DNA of 64,000 nucleotides from Mumia xiangluensis (GCF_010994095.1 NZ_WJYO01000006.1:1-64000), one strand, 5' to 3'; shown: positions 54,923-64,000, counted from the first letter of the stretch. Program-made: numbers and translations. The notes: a model not told the origin generated them from the sequence alone.

Positions 54923-55759
54923 ATGCAGCGTGACACGGCCGGCGGAGGCGACCGCATCCGCCCCGGCGACTTCGTCGAGGACTTCGCGGGGGCCGACCTG
55001 GACCCGACGGTCTGGATCGCCAGCTACCTGCCGGCGTGGAGCTCCCGTGCTGCGGCCGCGGCGACGTACGCGGTGGCCGACGGCGCGCTGACGCTGTCGA
55101 TCCCGCCGGCGCACCCGCTGTGGTGCCCCGACCTGCACGACGGCCCGCTCCGTGTCTCGGCGGTGCAGTCGGGGAGCTGGTCGGGCCCGGTCGGGAGCAC
55201 GCGCGGTCAGCAGCCGTTCCGCGAGGGACTCGTTGTCCGGGAGGCGCAGCCGACGCTGGCCGGGTTCACTCCCACGTACGGGGTGGTCGAGGTGACCTGC
55301 CGTGCGGAGATCGGTCCGCGCTCGATGTTCTCCGCGTGGATGGTCGGCGTCGAGGACGAGCCTGAGCGGTGCGGCGAGATCTGCCTGGTCGAGGTGTTCG
55401 GAGACGCGGTGACCGTGGGAGAGGACGGGCGACCCGTGGTCGCGTACGGCGCCGGGATCCACGCGTTCCGCGACCCTGCGCTCGTCGAGGAGTTCCGGAC
55501 GGAGCCGGTCGCGCTCGACGTCGCGCAGAGTCACACGTACGGGGTCGACTGGCGGCCCGGTGCCGTCGACTTCCTCCTCGACGGCGCTGTGGCGAGGACG
55601 GTCGCCCAGGCTCCTGCCTACCCGATGCAGCTGATCCTCGGGGTGTTCGACTTTCCTGATCGAGCGAGCGCGGGGGAGCGCGAGGGCCGGCTCCCGACAC
55701 CGACGGCGCGGCTGGTGGTCGAGCGGGTTGTCGGACGCCTGTACGAGGATGGGCGGTGA
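54923..55759 (+). CDS. GH16-like concanavalin-fold protein with altered catalytic motif
   Basis: A 278-residue protein with a GH16-type beta-jelly-roll ([62 protein letters not shown]). The active-site line reads [10 protein letters not shown] (E152, C154, E157). In GH16 the motif is ExDxxE, so both glutamates remain while the aspartate is replaced by cysteine. There is no signal peptide, also unusual for GH16. It may be a cytosolic or non-catalytic glycan-binding relative. The stop overlaps the aminotransferase start. Confidence 0.82.
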   Translation: MQRDTAGGGDRIRPGDFVEDFAGADLDPTVWIASYLPAWSSRAAAAATYAVADGALTLSIPPAHPLWCPDLHDGPLRVSAVQSGSWSGPVGSTRGQQPFREGLVVREAQPTLAGFTPTYGVVEVTCRAEIGPRSMFSAWMVGVEDEPERCGEICLVEVFGDAVTVGEDGRPVVAYGAGIHAFRDPALVEEFRTEPVALDVAQSHTYGVDWRPGAVDFLLDGAVARTVAQAPAYPMQLILGVFDFPDRASAGEREGRLPTPTARLVVERVVGRLYEDGR

Positions 55760-56913
55760 TGGACACCGTGAACCCGCTCGAGCAGCTGACCCTGGACGAC
55801 CTGCGCACCCGGACGAGCGCGAAGTGGCGGGTCTACCCGCCTGACGTGCTTCCTTCGTTCGTGGCGGAGATGGACGTGCCCCTCGCGGAGCCCGTCGTGC
55901 GCGCGGTGACCGACGCCGTACGCCGTGGCGACACGGGGTATCCGAGCGGGACCGGGTACGCCGAGGCGCTCGCCGCCTTCGCGTCGAAGCGGTGGACCTG
56001 GGACGGGATCACGGTCGCCCGGACGGCGATGGTGGCGGACGTCATGACGGGACTGACGGAGGTGGTCAGGCTCGTGACAGAGCCGGGATCCCCGGTGGTC
56101 GTGAGTCCGCCCGTGTACCCGCCGTTCTACGGATTCATGGCCGCGGCGGACCGCGATGTGGTGGAGGCCCCGCTGGGCGCCGACGCGCGGCTCGACCTCG
56201 AGACCCTGGGCGACGCGTTCGAGCGCGCGGCCGCGTCCGGCCGACCCGCTGCGTACCTGCTGTGCAACCCGCACAACCCGACGGGCGTCGCCCACACGCC
56301 CGCCGAGCTGGCGGGCGTCGCCCGGCTGGCGCGCGCCTTCGGGGTCCGGGTGGTGGCGGACGAGATCCATGCCCCGGTCGTGCTGGACGGATCGAGCTTC
56401 ACCCCGTACCTGTCGGTCGACGGAGCGGAGGACGCCTTCTCGGTGATGTCCGCCTCGAAGGCCTGGAACCTCGCGGGGATGAAGGCAGCCATCGTGCTCG
56501 CGGGCGAGTCGGCGGAGAGTGACCTCGCACGGATGCCGGAAGTCGTCGCGCACGGTGCGAGCCACCTGGGCGTCGTCGCGCACACCGCGGCGCTGCGCGA
56601 GGGTGCGGAGTGGCTCGACGCCGTGCTCGCGGGGCTGGCGGTCAACCGCGACCACCTTGCGGCGGAGCTGACGGCGCGGCTGCCGGAGGTCGGGTTCCGA
56701 GCACCGGAGGCGACCTACCTGGCGTGGTTGGACTGCCGCGGTCTCGGGCTCGGGGACGACCCCGCCGAGGTGTTCCTGGAACGCGGGCGGGTGGCGCTCG
56801 GGTCGGGCCTGCCGTTCGGGGCCGGGGGCGCCGGGCACGTCCGCGTCACCACGGCGACCTCGCGAGCCGTCTTGTCGGACATCGTGGAGCGGATGGCGAC
56901 GGCGGTGGCCTAG
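55756..56913 (+). CDS. MalY/PatB-type PLP aminotransferase (probable C-S lyase)
   Basis: A 385-residue fold-type I PLP enzyme. The NPHNPTG motif ([16 protein letters not shown]), the [11 protein letters not shown] motif typical of MalY/PatB, and the PLP lysine in [14 protein letters not shown] are all present. Members cleave cystathionine or related thioethers. The GTG at 55756 overlaps the GH16-like stop, with ATG at 55759 as an alternative. Activity as beta-C-S lyase is more likely than true aminotransfer, judging from subfamily. Confidence 0.9.
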   Translation: MMDTVNPLEQLTLDDLRTRTSAKWRVYPPDVLPSFVAEMDVPLAEPVVRAVTDAVRRGDTGYPSGTGYAEALAAFASKRWTWDGITVARTAMVADVMTGLTEVVRLVTEPGSPVVVSPPVYPPFYGFMAAADRDVVEAPLGADARLDLETLGDAFERAAASGRPAAYLLCNPHNPTGVAHTPAELAGVARLARAFGVRVVADEIHAPVVLDGSSFTPYLSVDGAEDAFSVMSASKAWNLAGMKAAIVLAGESAESDLARMPEVVAHGASHLGVVAHTAALREGAEWLDAVLAGLAVNRDHLAAELTARLPEVGFRAPEATYLAWLDCRGLGLGDDPAEVFLERGRVALGSGLPFGAGGAGHVRVTTATSRAVLSDIVERMATAVA

Positions 56914-57008
56914 CCACGACTCGCCCACAGGGTCGGGGGAGGCGATGTCGTCCACAGGGCAGGTCACGGGTCGGGCGAGATGTCGGACGGGTGCGAGACC
57001 CTGGACAC

Positions 57009-58526
57009 ATGTTCGATTCGGGCATCATCGATGATCTTCGCGAGGCGTTCGACGCCGTCGCGTCGATGCCTGTCGGGCTGGCCGACGCCGCTCAGACGCG
57101 TGCCGTGATCAGAGACCTGCAAGCGATGTCTGACCGCATCGAAGGGCTCCGGGCGACCTATCTGCACCACATGGACGAGACTGGCGCGTACGCAGACGAG
57201 GGCGCGTCGTCGACGCTGGCCTGGGCGCGTCGCGAGCTCCGGCTGAACGACGCCACCACGAGGCGGCTCAGAGCGGCCGGACACACGATGCGGGTTCTTC
57301 CGGGAGTCGGCGAGGCGATGCTCGCAGGAGACGTGCGTCTGGACCACGTCGCCCACTTCACGAGCGGCCTCCGCCGGATCGACCCAGCAGTCTTCGCCGA
57401 CGCGACGGACGCCATCCTGCTTCCGCTGGCGAAGCAGGCCGCTCCGAGTGACCTTGCCTCGGCCATCGACCGGCTCGACGAGGTGACGCACCCGGAGAAG
57501 CTCGACGAGGCGTGGAAGCGCGGGATGGACAAGCGGGACGTGCAGGTGAACCGCGCCGGCGACGGATACCACCTCGCCGGGTTCGTCGACATCACGCTCG
57601 GCGCGAAGCTCAGGGCGTTCCTGGTGGCCGCGTCGGCGCCGCGAGGTCCCGGCGGTTGTGAGGAGGTCGGGGACGGTGCCAATGGTGGTGATGGTGCCGG
57701 TGGTGGTGGTAGTGCCGGTGGTGGTGGTGGTGGTGCCGGTGCTGTTGGTGCCGCGGTGAAGGACGACCGGACGCCGGCGCAGCGTCGTGCCGATGCGCTG
57801 CACGACCTCGTGGACGCCGTCATGGTCGACGGGCTCCCCGGCGAGGGCGGCGTGCGACCGCAGCTTCACGTGACCGCCGACGCCGAGTGGCTCGTACGCC
57901 AGCCGGGAGCGGCGCCTCCGGCCCTCGACGGGTTCGGTGTCGTCGGCCCCGAGCTGTACGGCCTGCTCGCCTGCGGTGCAGACCGCACACCGGTGCTGAC
58001 CAGCGGGACGACCGACGGGCCGACGCCCTATGCGTCTGTCCTCAACGTGGGCCGGACCCGCCGACTTGCGACGCGCGCGCAGCGGGTGGCCGCGCGCGTG
58101 CGCCAAGGTGGTCACTGCGCCAACCCCGGCTGCGGCAACACGCATCTCGAGCTCCACCACGTCGCGTGGTGGAAGCGTGACGGCGGACCGACCGACCTCG
58201 ACAACCTGGCCGGCCTCTGCCGCACGTGCCACATGGCGGTGCATGCCGGACAGCTGCACGTCGAGGCGGACGGACACGGTGGGTTCGTCTTCCGTCGAGC
58301 CTTCGGCACCCCGCGCGCAGTGATCGAGGACCGGGAGCGGCTGCATCGGACCCGTCTGCGTGACTACCTGCGCGACCTGAGCGCCGCGCGGGACGGCTCG
58401 CCGGTCAGAGTCCGCGAGCAGCGTGCTGACGGGCCCTCGAATGCGGCCCGGCACGTAGGCGCGGCGTCGCCACAAGGCAGCCTCGAGCGCCATCGCGACC
58501 GCCACACGATGACTCCCCGGACGTGA
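57009..58526 (+). CDS. DUF222 and HNH endonuclease domain protein (13E12 family)
   Basis: A 505-residue protein of the DUF222-HNH family that is abundant and repetitive in actinobacterial genomes. DUF222 covers residues 30-300. The HNH motif is CANPGCGNTHLELHHVAWW ... LCRTCHMAVHAG with paired cysteines as metal ligands. Between them is a glycine-rich tract (about residues 222-248) encoded by GGT/GGTGCC repeats. ATG 57009 is the first in-frame codon near the family start. Function is unknown; family members are sometimes called REP13E12 and may be mobile-associated. Confidence 0.88.
   Translation: MFDSGIIDDLREAFDAVASMPVGLADAAQTRAVIRDLQAMSDRIEGLRATYLHHMDETGAYADEGASSTLAWARRELRLNDATTRRLRAAGHTMRVLPGVGEAMLAGDVRLDHVAHFTSGLRRIDPAVFADATDAILLPLAKQAAPSDLASAIDRLDEVTHPEKLDEAWKRGMDKRDVQVNRAGDGYHLAGFVDITLGAKLRAFLVAASAPRGPGGCEEVGDGANGGDGAGGGGSAGGGGGGAGAVGAAVKDDRTPAQRRADALHDLVDAVMVDGLPGEGGVRPQLHVTADAEWLVRQPGAAPPALDGFGVVGPELYGLLACGADRTPVLTSGTTDGPTPYASVLNVGRTRRLATRAQRVAARVRQGGHCANPGCGNTHLELHHVAWWKRDGGPTDLDNLAGLCRTCHMAVHAGQLHVEADGHGGFVFRRAFGTPRAVIEDRERLHRTRLRDYLRDLSAARDGSPVRVREQRADGPSNAARHVGAASPQGSLERHRDRHTMTPRT
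57675..57755 (+). repeat. GGT/GGTGCC microsatellite-like tract in the HNH gene
   Basis: Repeated GGTGGT, GGTGCC and GGTAGTGCC units encode a Gly/Ala/Ser linker. Runs of up to six GGT are present. Lengths divisible by three keep the frame, so copy number could vary without breaking the gene. Confidence 0.8.
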
Positions 58527-58579
58527 CCCGCCGGGCCGCCCACTCGGTGCGTCCTCGCCGTGAGCGCGCTGATCGCGGG

Positions 58580-58966
58580 TCAGACCGCGATCGACAGGGC
58601 GAGGAGCCCGACAGCCAGGAGCGGCATGGTTCCTTGAGCGACGGCCGCGCGCAGTCGTTCTGGCGAGCGCGCGACGAGCACCACGGCGGCGGCGAGCATC
58701 GATCCGCAGCCCGCGAAGACGAGCGCACGGCCCGCGTCGGTCTGGTCCGTGGCAAGCAGCACGAGGCCGACGACGGTCACGACGGCGAGGAACAGGTTGT
58801 AGAAGCCCTGGTTGTACGCCATCTCCCGCGTGGCGGCAGCCTCGTCGGCTGTCATCTGAAACGTGCGACGGGTGCTGGGGTGCTCCCACCGCAGCGACTC
58901 CATGACGAAGATCCAGACGTGGAGCACGGCGGCGAGGGCAGCGAAGACGGCGGCGAGAACGGTCAT
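58580..58966 (-). CDS. DUF1304 family membrane protein
   Basis: A 128-residue protein with four hydrophobic segments. The features LHVWIFVMESLRWEHPSTRRTF and EMAYNQGFYNLFLAVVTVVG are characteristic of DUF1304, a small integral membrane family of unknown role. It lies between the HNH gene and an alcohol dehydrogenase, convergent with the former. Confidence 0.9.
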   Translation of the reverse strand: MTVLAAVFAALAAVLHVWIFVMESLRWEHPSTRRTFQMTADEAAATREMAYNQGFYNLFLAVVTVVGLVLLATDQTDAGRALVFAGCGSMLAAAVVLVARSPERLRAAVAQGTMPLLAVGLLALSIAV

Positions 58967-58993
58967 GCCTGCATGATCCGCCCTCCTGGACGC

Positions 58994-60040
58994 TCAGCCG
59001 GGGATGGTTGCCGTGTCGATGACGAACCTGTAGCGGACGTCCGACGCGACGACGCGCTCATACGCCTTGTCGACGTCGTCTGCCGTGATCGTCTCGATCT
59101 CCGCGCCGATGCCGTGCTGAGCGCAGAAGTCGAGCATCTCCTGGGTCTCGCGGATGCCTCCGATGTTGGACCCGGCGAGGCGGCGGCGACCGCCGATCAG
59201 GGAGAACGCGTGGAACGACTGCTTGTTCTCAGGGGCGCCGACGAAGACCATCGTGCCGTCGAGCTTGAGAGTGCGGAGATAGGCATCGACCGGGAGGTCG
59301 GCGGACACCGTGTTGATGATGAGGTCGAACGCGCCCCGCAGGCGGCGCAGCGTGTCCCGGTCCCCGGTCTCGTAGTGGTCAGCGCCGAAGCGGAGACCGT
59401 CGTCCTTCTTCGAGAGCGTGTGGCTGATGACCGTGACCTCGGCGCCGAGCGCATGCGCGATCTTCACGCCGAGGTGGCCGAGCCCGCCCATGCCGACGAC
59501 GGCGACCTTCGTGCCGGGCCCGGCGCCCCAGTGCTTGAGCGGCGAGTACGTGGTGATCCCGGCGCACAGCAGGGGAGCGGCGACGTCGAGCGAGATGCCC
59601 TCCGGGATCCCCAGGACGTAGTTCTCGTCGACGACGATCTGCGTCGAGTATCCGCCGTACGTCACGGAGCCGTCGGCGTACCGGCCGTTGTACGTCTGCA
59701 CGTTGCCGCGGCTGCAGAACTGCTCCTCGCCCGCGACACACGCCTCGCACTCTCGGCACGAGTCGACGAAGCAGCCCACGCCGACGCGGTCGCCCACGCG
59801 GTAGCGCGTCACGCCAGGTCCCACCGCGGCTACGACGCCCGCGATCTCGTGGCCGGGAACCATCGGGAAGATGGCGGTGCCCCACTCCTCGCGTGCCTGG
59901 TGGATGTCGGAGTGGCAGATGCCCGCGTAGGCGATGTCGATGAGCACGTCGTGCTCGCCGATCTCGCGCCTCTCGACGGTGGCGCGCTCGAACGCAGCCC
60001 CGGCGGATGCGGTGACCAGGGCAGGGACGGTGATGCTCAT
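58994..60040 (-). CDS. Zinc-dependent NAD(P) alcohol dehydrogenase
   Basis: A 348-residue MDR alcohol/aldehyde dehydrogenase of the YahK/CAD-like group. Catalytic zinc ligands are in [15 protein letters not shown] and [10 protein letters not shown], the structural zinc site is [15 protein letters not shown], and the NADP fold is [33 protein letters not shown] binding site precedes the ATG. It ends 28 bases before the DUF1304 gene. Probably a broad aldehyde reductase. Confidence 0.93.
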   Translation of the reverse strand: MSITVPALVTASAGAAFERATVERREIGEHDVLIDIAYAGICHSDIHQAREEWGTAIFPMVPGHEIAGVVAAVGPGVTRYRVGDRVGVGCFVDSCRECEACVAGEEQFCSRGNVQTYNGRYADGSVTYGGYSTQIVVDENYVLGIPEGISLDVAAPLLCAGITTYSPLKHWGAGPGTKVAVVGMGGLGHLGVKIAHALGAEVTVISHTLSKKDDGLRFGADHYETGDRDTLRRLRGAFDLIINTVSADLPVDAYLRTLKLDGTMVFVGAPENKQSFHAFSLIGGRRRLAGSNIGGIRETQEMLDFCAQHGIGAEIETITADDVDKAYERVVASDVRYRFVIDTATIPG

Positions 60041-60109
60041 CGGCTCTCCTCGACGGCGCGGGTGGGGACTCGGCGAGTCTTTCAGACCGGTGGTCGCGCG
60101 TCCGAGGGC

Positions 60110-60991
60110 CTATCGCCTTCGGCCCACCTCGGCACCCGCCAGCCACGCCGGTAGATCCTCGGGAGCACTCGGCTCCGGATCGGTGATCCGGGTGGCGAGC
60201 CCGTCGGGGTGGAGCATCGCCGGCCACGGGTCTGCGAGCGCGGCGATCACGGCGTCCTCGTCGAGCCCTGCGCGCACCATCGCGGCGATCTCCCGGGCGT
60301 TGATCGCGAGCGGCAGCTCGCCGTTGCCGAGGTCTGTCCCGTAGAGGACGCGGCCGCCGGCGGCGTGGAAGCGCGCCAGGTTGTCGATGGCGACCTGCTG
60401 GGACTCCACGTCGTCGCGGTGGATGTCGAGGGTCGTGATCCAGCGCTGGCCGCGTGAGACCGCCTCACGGACGAGGGTGTCGTCGAGCCGCTCGGACCAG
60501 GGCGTGTGCGCGAGGACGTCGACGCCCGCGCCGATCGCGAGCTCGGCGGTGCCCGACCCTTCGACGTGCGCGACGACGGGGACTCCTCGCTCGCCCGCTG
60601 CATGCACGAGGGCGCCGAGCGTCGGTCCGTCGGGCACGGGCCCGGCCTCGCGGTTGAGGGTCACCTTGATCGCGGAGGCGCCGAAGGAGACCTGTTCGTC
60701 GATCGCGTCCGCGGCCTCGGCGGGGGAGCGGACCTCTCGAACCGCGCCGTCGGGGCACCATGCGCGATCACTCGGGTAGCCGCCCGGCGCCGTGAGGAAG
60801 GCGCCGACGAAACGGACGTACGGGGCGCCCTGGTCGCCAGCCCCGGTCGCCTCCCGCGCCATCGCCGCGACGACCGCTGCGTTCCCGCCGAGGTCGACCA
60901 CCCCCGCCAGACCTCCGCCGCGCAGACGCAGGCTGTCGATGAGCTGGAGGTGCACGTGATGGTCGACGAACGGGGGGAGCCAGACCGCCAC
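60110..60991 (-). CDS. Amidohydrolase family protein cotranscribed with tryptophan dioxygenase
   Basis: A 293-residue TIM-barrel amidohydrolase. Metal-ligand motifs are FVDHHVHLQL (HxH), the histidine in VPVVAHVEGSG, DVLAHTPWS and the late aspartate in VLYGTDLGNG. The lysine in SAIKVTLNREAG could be a bridging residue. GTG 60991 lies one base after the dioxygenase stop, so the two are translationally coupled. It could hydrolyse N-formylkynurenine or a later intermediate, but no known kynurenine formamidase has exactly this look, so the role is inference. Confidence 0.85.
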   Translation of the reverse strand: MAVWLPPFVDHHVHLQLIDSLRLRGGGLAGVVDLGGNAAVVAAMAREATGAGDQGAPYVRFVGAFLTAPGGYPSDRAWCPDGAVREVRSPAEAADAIDEQVSFGASAIKVTLNREAGPVPDGPTLGALVHAAGERGVPVVAHVEGSGTAELAIGAGVDVLAHTPWSERLDDTLVREAVSRGQRWITTLDIHRDDVESQQVAIDNLARFHAAGGRVLYGTDLGNGELPLAINAREIAAMVRAGLDEDAVIAALADPWPAMLHPDGLATRITDPEPSAPEDLPAWLAGAEVGRRR

Positions 60992-60992
60992 G

Positions 60993-61913
60993 TCAGCTGC
61001 CGATCTCGGTCCGGACCGCGAAGAGCTCCGGGAAGAAGGTCAGGTCGAGCGCGCGCTGGAGGAACGGAACCCCGCTCGAGCCTCCGGTGCCGCGCTTGGT
61101 GCCGATGATGCGCGACACCGTCTTGAGGTGACGGAACCGCCAGAGCTGGAAGTTGTCCTCGAGGTCGACGAGCTCTTCGCACGTCTCGTACGCCGCCCAG
61201 TTCGCGTCGGCGTCGGCGTAGATCGCCGTGAGCACGGGGACGAGGTCGGAGCGGAACGTCCATGCCTTCGTGACGTCGCGCTCGAGGATCTCAGCGGGTA
61301 CGGGGTAGCCGGCACGGGCGAGGTAGCGGAGGAACTCGTCGTACAGGCTGGGCGCGTCCAGCACCGCGCGCAGGATCTCGCGGTGCGCTGGCTCGGCGTC
61401 GAAGACCGCGAGCATGGCGGCGTTCTTGTTGCCCAGCACGAACTCGACCGCACGGTACTGGTACGACTGGAAGCCGCTGGCGTTGCCGAGGACACCGCGG
61501 AACTCGGCGTACTCCGTCGGGGTCAGCGTGGCGAGGACCGACCACTGCTCGGCGAGCGTCCGCTGCACGTGCTTCACGCGCGCGATGCGCTTGAGCGCTG
61601 GGCCGAGCTCGTCGTCGCGCAGGTGCTGGCACGCGCTCTCGAGCTCGTGCAGGACCAGCTTGAGCCACAGCTCGGTGGTCTGGTGCTGGACGATGAAGAG
61701 CAGCTCGTCGTGGTGCTCGGGGCGGCTGATCGGCCGCTGCGCCGACAGCAGCGTGTCGAGGTCGAGGTACCCGCCGTAGCTCATCCGGTCGTGGAAGTCG
61801 GTGACGACGCCGGCCTCGACCGCGCGGGTGTTGTCGCGCACGCCCTGCTGTCGTTCTGGGGTGCCGGCTTCTGCGGGATCTGACTCTGGGTGGCTCGACT
61901 CTGGGTGGCTCAC
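60993..61913 (-). CDS. kynA: Tryptophan 2,3-dioxygenase
   Basis: A heme enzyme that opens the indole ring of L-tryptophan to N-formylkynurenine. The protein has 306 residues. The conserved [53 protein letters not shown] and SGVPFL segments are present, including the heme-proximal histidine region. GTG 61913 is preceded by TACCGT with a 6-nt gap (61920-61925), suggesting leaderless transcription. The first 35 residues contain the repeat [10 protein letters not shown] and are probably disordered. No kynureninase gene is adjacent. Confidence 0.94.
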   Translation of the reverse strand: MSHPESSHPESDPAEAGTPERQQGVRDNTRAVEAGVVTDFHDRMSYGGYLDLDTLLSAQRPISRPEHHDELLFIVQHQTTELWLKLVLHELESACQHLRDDELGPALKRIARVKHVQRTLAEQWSVLATLTPTEYAEFRGVLGNASGFQSYQYRAVEFVLGNKNAAMLAVFDAEPAHREILRAVLDAPSLYDEFLRYLARAGYPVPAEILERDVTKAWTFRSDLVPVLTAIYADADANWAAYETCEELVDLEDNFQLWRFRHLKTVSRIIGTKRGTGGSSGVPFLQRALDLTFFPELFAVRTEIGS

Positions 61914-61946
61914 CCCATCACGGTAGCGATGTGACGGGCGCCACGG

Positions 61947-61974
61947 TTCACCCTCGACGCAGGTGCGCTAACTT
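61947..61974 (+). promoter_or_regulatory. Promoter of the siderophore genes
   Basis: TTCACC and TAACTT are spaced by 16 bases. The -10 hexamer overlaps the iron box at 61973, so metal-bound repressor would occlude RNA polymerase. Confidence 0.5.
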
Positions 61975-61991
61975 AGGCAAGCCAAACCTAA
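61973..61991 (+). promoter_or_regulatory. DtxR/IdeR iron box
   Basis: TTAGGCAAGCCAAACCTAA closely matches the 19-bp DtxR/IdeR consensus, with perfect outer half-sites TTAGG and CCTAA. It lies 55 bases before desA. With iron replete, the repressor would block the siderophore operon. Confidence 0.88.
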
Positions 61992-62045
61992 TTTCTCGAA
62001 CTCGCGCACACTGTCCGACGTCGTAGGACCGCCACAGGAGTCCGC

Positions 62046-63557
62046 ATGAACCTATCGCCCTTGCTGACCAACAGCACCGCCGACGAGTACGCCCGGACGG
62101 TGCACGCCGTGGTCGAACGGATCGCCGGCCAGGTCCGTGACTGCGACGCGCCCTTCTCCGGGACCGCGCGGGAGGTCCTCGAGCGCAAGGTCACGAGCGT
62201 CGACCTCGACGGCTCGCCGATCGGCACCGACCGTGCCCTCGACGAGGTCGACGCCTTGTTCGTGCAGGACGCCGTGTGGTTCCACCACCCCGCGTACGCC
62301 GCACACCTCAACTGCCCCGTCGCCATCCCGGCCGTCGCCGCGGAGGCCGTCCTCGCCGCGGTCAACACCTCGGTCGACACCTACGACCAGTCGACCGTCG
62401 GCACGTACATGGAGCGTCACCTGATCGGCTGGACCGCTCGCCGGATCGGTTTCGACGGGGGCGCGGGCGTGTTCACCTCCGGCGGGACCCAGTCGAACCT
62501 CCACGCTCTCTTCCTCGCCCGCGAGCACGCCCTGTCAGTCCACGGGTCCGGGGTCCTCGCGGCGGCCGAGCGCAGCACGCTGCAGCAGCGGATGCTCGTC
62601 CTCGCGACGGAGCACAGCCATTTCAGCGTCCAGAAGTCGGCCCTGCTCCTCGGGCTCGGCGAAGGCGCCGTCATCTGCGTGCCGACCGACCGGGACGGGC
62701 GGATGGACGCGGACGCTCTCCGGCTGACGCTGGACGTCATCGAACGGACGGGACGCATCGCGATGGCGGTGGTCGCCACCGCAGGCACGACCGACCGGGG
62801 ATGCATCGATCCGCTCCGAGGCGTCGCGGACGCGTGCGACAGCGCCAGGACCTGGATGCACGTCGACGCCGCGTACGGGGGTGGCCTCCTCGTGTCGCCG
62901 ACCCGCCGCCACCTCCTCGACGGCATCGAGCGTGCGCACTCCGTGACGGTCGACTTCCACAAGAGCTTCTTCCAGCCCGTCTCGTCGAGTGCGATCCTCG
63001 TCCGAGAAGCAGCGGACCTGGCACGTTCGGGGTGGCACGCCGACTACCTGAACCCCGACGACGCCGACGAGCCGAACCAGGTCGACACCTCGCTCCAGAC
63101 CACCCGGCGCTTCGACGCCCTCAAGCTCTGGACGACGCTGCGGGCCCTGGGCGCCGATCGGATCGGAGCGATGTTCGACCGCGTGCTCGACCTGACGGTC
63201 CAGGTCCACCGCATCGTGGAGGACGCCCCGGACCTGCACCTTCTCGCGCGGACGGACCTCAGCACCGTCCTGTTCCGCTACCAGCACGGAGGCATGTCCG
63301 ACCTGGAGGCGGACCGCCTGGTGCCGGTGATCCGCGCCGCCATGCTGGCGTCCGGTCGGGCCCTGGTCGCGAAGACGGTGGTCGACGGCCGGCCGTGCCT
63401 CAAGCTCACTCTCCTCAACCCGGACACTACGGCGGAAGACGTGCGCGGCGTCCTGGCGATCGTGAGGGCGACAGGGGAGCGGGGTCTCGACTCCCTGCGT
63501 TCGCTCGACCTGGCGGAGGATCGCGCGCTCCTCGCGAGCGGGGCGGTGGCGCGATGA
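62046..63557 (+). CDS. desA: PLP-dependent lysine decarboxylase for siderophore synthesis (DesA-like)
   Basis: A 503-residue group II PLP decarboxylase of the siderophore type; DesA makes cadaverine from lysine for desferrioxamine. Key segments are HPAYAAHLNCPVAIPAVAAE, FTSGGTQSNLHALFLAREH, ATAGTTDRGCIDPL and the PLP lysine in VTVDFHKSFFQPVSSS. A CAGGAG binding site precedes the ATG. It is under a DtxR box and is coupled to the following monooxygenase (ATGA overlap). Diaminobutyrate decarboxylase is the alternative, but the partner gene favours a hydroxamate pathway. Confidence 0.9.
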   Translation: MNLSPLLTNSTADEYARTVHAVVERIAGQVRDCDAPFSGTAREVLERKVTSVDLDGSPIGTDRALDEVDALFVQDAVWFHHPAYAAHLNCPVAIPAVAAEAVLAAVNTSVDTYDQSTVGTYMERHLIGWTARRIGFDGGAGVFTSGGTQSNLHALFLAREHALSVHGSGVLAAAERSTLQQRMLVLATEHSHFSVQKSALLLGLGEGAVICVPTDRDGRMDADALRLTLDVIERTGRIAMAVVATAGTTDRGCIDPLRGVADACDSARTWMHVDAAYGGGLLVSPTRRHLLDGIERAHSVTVDFHKSFFQPVSSSAILVREAADLARSGWHADYLNPDDADEPNQVDTSLQTTRRFDALKLWTTLRALGADRIGAMFDRVLDLTVQVHRIVEDAPDLHLLARTDLSTVLFRYQHGGMSDLEADRLVPVIRAAMLASGRALVAKTVVDGRPCLKLTLLNPDTTAEDVRGVLAIVRATGERGLDSLRSLDLAEDRALLASGAVAR

Positions 63558-64000
63558 CGTACGACATCGTCGGCATCGGCATCGGGCCGTTCAACCTCGG
63601 CCTCGCCTGCCTCACAGACCCGCTCGCCGACCTCGAGGCGGTGTTCCTCGACGAGTCACCCGGGTTCCGCTGGCACCCGGGGATGATGATCGAGGGCGCG
63701 ACGATCCAGGTCCCGTTCCTCGCCGACCTCGTGACCATGGCGGACCCGACCTCCCGCTTCTCCTTCCTGAGCTTCCTGAAGGCCAGCGGCCGCCTCTACC
63801 CGTTCTACATCCGGGAGAGCTTCTACCCTCTGCGGGCGGAGTACGACGCGTACTGCCGGTGGGCGGCGGACCAGCTCACGTCGCTGCGGTGGGGGCGGCG
63901 GGTCGTGGCGGTCGAGCACGACCCCGGCGGCGACACGTACGTCGTGCGCGCGCGGCTCGGTGACGGGACCGTCGAGGCGTACCGGGCAAGGCACGTCATC
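63554..64000 (+). CDS. desB: Lysine/ornithine/cadaverine N-monooxygenase, partial (DesB-like)
   Basis: The first 149 residues of a flavin-dependent N-hydroxylase of the IucD/SidA/DesB family; the gene runs off the window end. It starts YDIVGIGIGPFNLGLACLTDP, the FAD-binding pattern of this family, followed by FLDESPGFRWHPGMMIEGATIQVPFLADLVTMADPTSRFSFLSFL. It overlaps desA by 4 bases. In the desferrioxamine pathway it hydroxylates cadaverine; acyltransferase (DesC) and NIS synthetase (DesD) genes are expected just beyond 64000. Confidence 0.92.
   Translation, partial: MTYDIVGIGIGPFNLGLACLTDPLADLEAVFLDESPGFRWHPGMMIEGATIQVPFLADLVTMADPTSRFSFLSFLKASGRLYPFYIRESFYPLRAEYDAYCRWAADQLTSLRWGRRVVAVEHDPGGDTYVVRARLGDGTVEAYRARHVI

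Noticed and set aside
57675-57755. Short repeats as a possible CRISPR array
   Set aside because: They are contiguous 3-9 base units inside a coding frame with no spacers and no cas genes in the window.

Overview
The window is chromosomal DNA from a high-GC actinomycete. Gene content and order fit the Propionibacteriales/Nocardioidaceae: a conserved actinobacterial core cluster (HAD - small ORF - tlyA - nadK - recN - steA - steB - pyrG - nudix - ald - xerD - parA - scpA - scpB - rluB - tyrA - cmk - der), SigF-type stress genes, a DtxR/IdeR box, frequent GTG starts and GTGA/ATGA overlaps. The family placement is inference; no species can be named from the sequence.

Layout. (1) 1-180: 3' end of an rRNA operon (5S rRNA and a strong terminator). 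(2) 259-20115: mostly plus-strand housekeeping genes in tightly overlapping chains covering rRNA modification, NAD phosphorylation, DNA repair, division (SteAB), CTP synthesis, alanine catabolism, chromosome dimer resolution and partition/condensation (XerD, ParA, an RHH-like protein, ScpA, ScpB), pseudouridylation, tyrosine synthesis, CMP kinase and ribosome assembly (Der). (3) 20192-24439: secreted GH78-like enzyme behind a LacI-type palindrome, alpha/beta hydrolase, APC permease, tRNA-Pro(GGG). (4) 24582-30578: a partner-switching stress-signalling island made of RsbW-like ATPase, STAS, second RsbW-like protein and SigF-like sigma on the plus strand, facing STAS, REC-PP2C phosphatase, CHASE3 histidine kinase and Rcp1-type regulator on the minus strand. 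(5) 30676-37114: EamA exporter/LysR pair, a membrane protein - histidine kinase - response regulator operon whose regulator is frameshifted, and small membrane and PNPOx-like genes. (6) 37272-43080: an operon of an atypical P-type ATPase, a receiver-flavoprotein fusion and a cNMP-domain histidine kinase. (7) 43128-58526: mixed metabolic and accessory genes: orphan leuC, a frameshifted hydrolase, two WYL regulators each divergent from an enzyme gene, epoxide hydrolase, methyltransferase, VOC protein, quinone reductase, a DUF4232-M23 lipoprotein, APC permease, NudK-like hydrolase, a GH16-like protein with an altered active-site motif, MalY-like aminotransferase and a DUF222-HNH gene. (8) 58580-64000: DUF1304 protein, Zn alcohol dehydrogenase, a tryptophan dioxygenase-amidohydrolase pair, and the start of a desferrioxamine-type siderophore cluster (desA, desB truncated by the window end) behind a DtxR-type iron box.

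Gene density is very high and no stretch over 300 bases lacks a gene. The longest gaps are 126-258 (terminator, otherwise nothing seen), 8545-8760 (hairpin and pyrG leader) and 13188-13391 (long inverted repeat and parA leader). No CRISPR array, insertion sequence or prophage was seen. At least ten genes start 6-7 nt after a TANNNT hexamer, which suggests widespread leaderless transcription.
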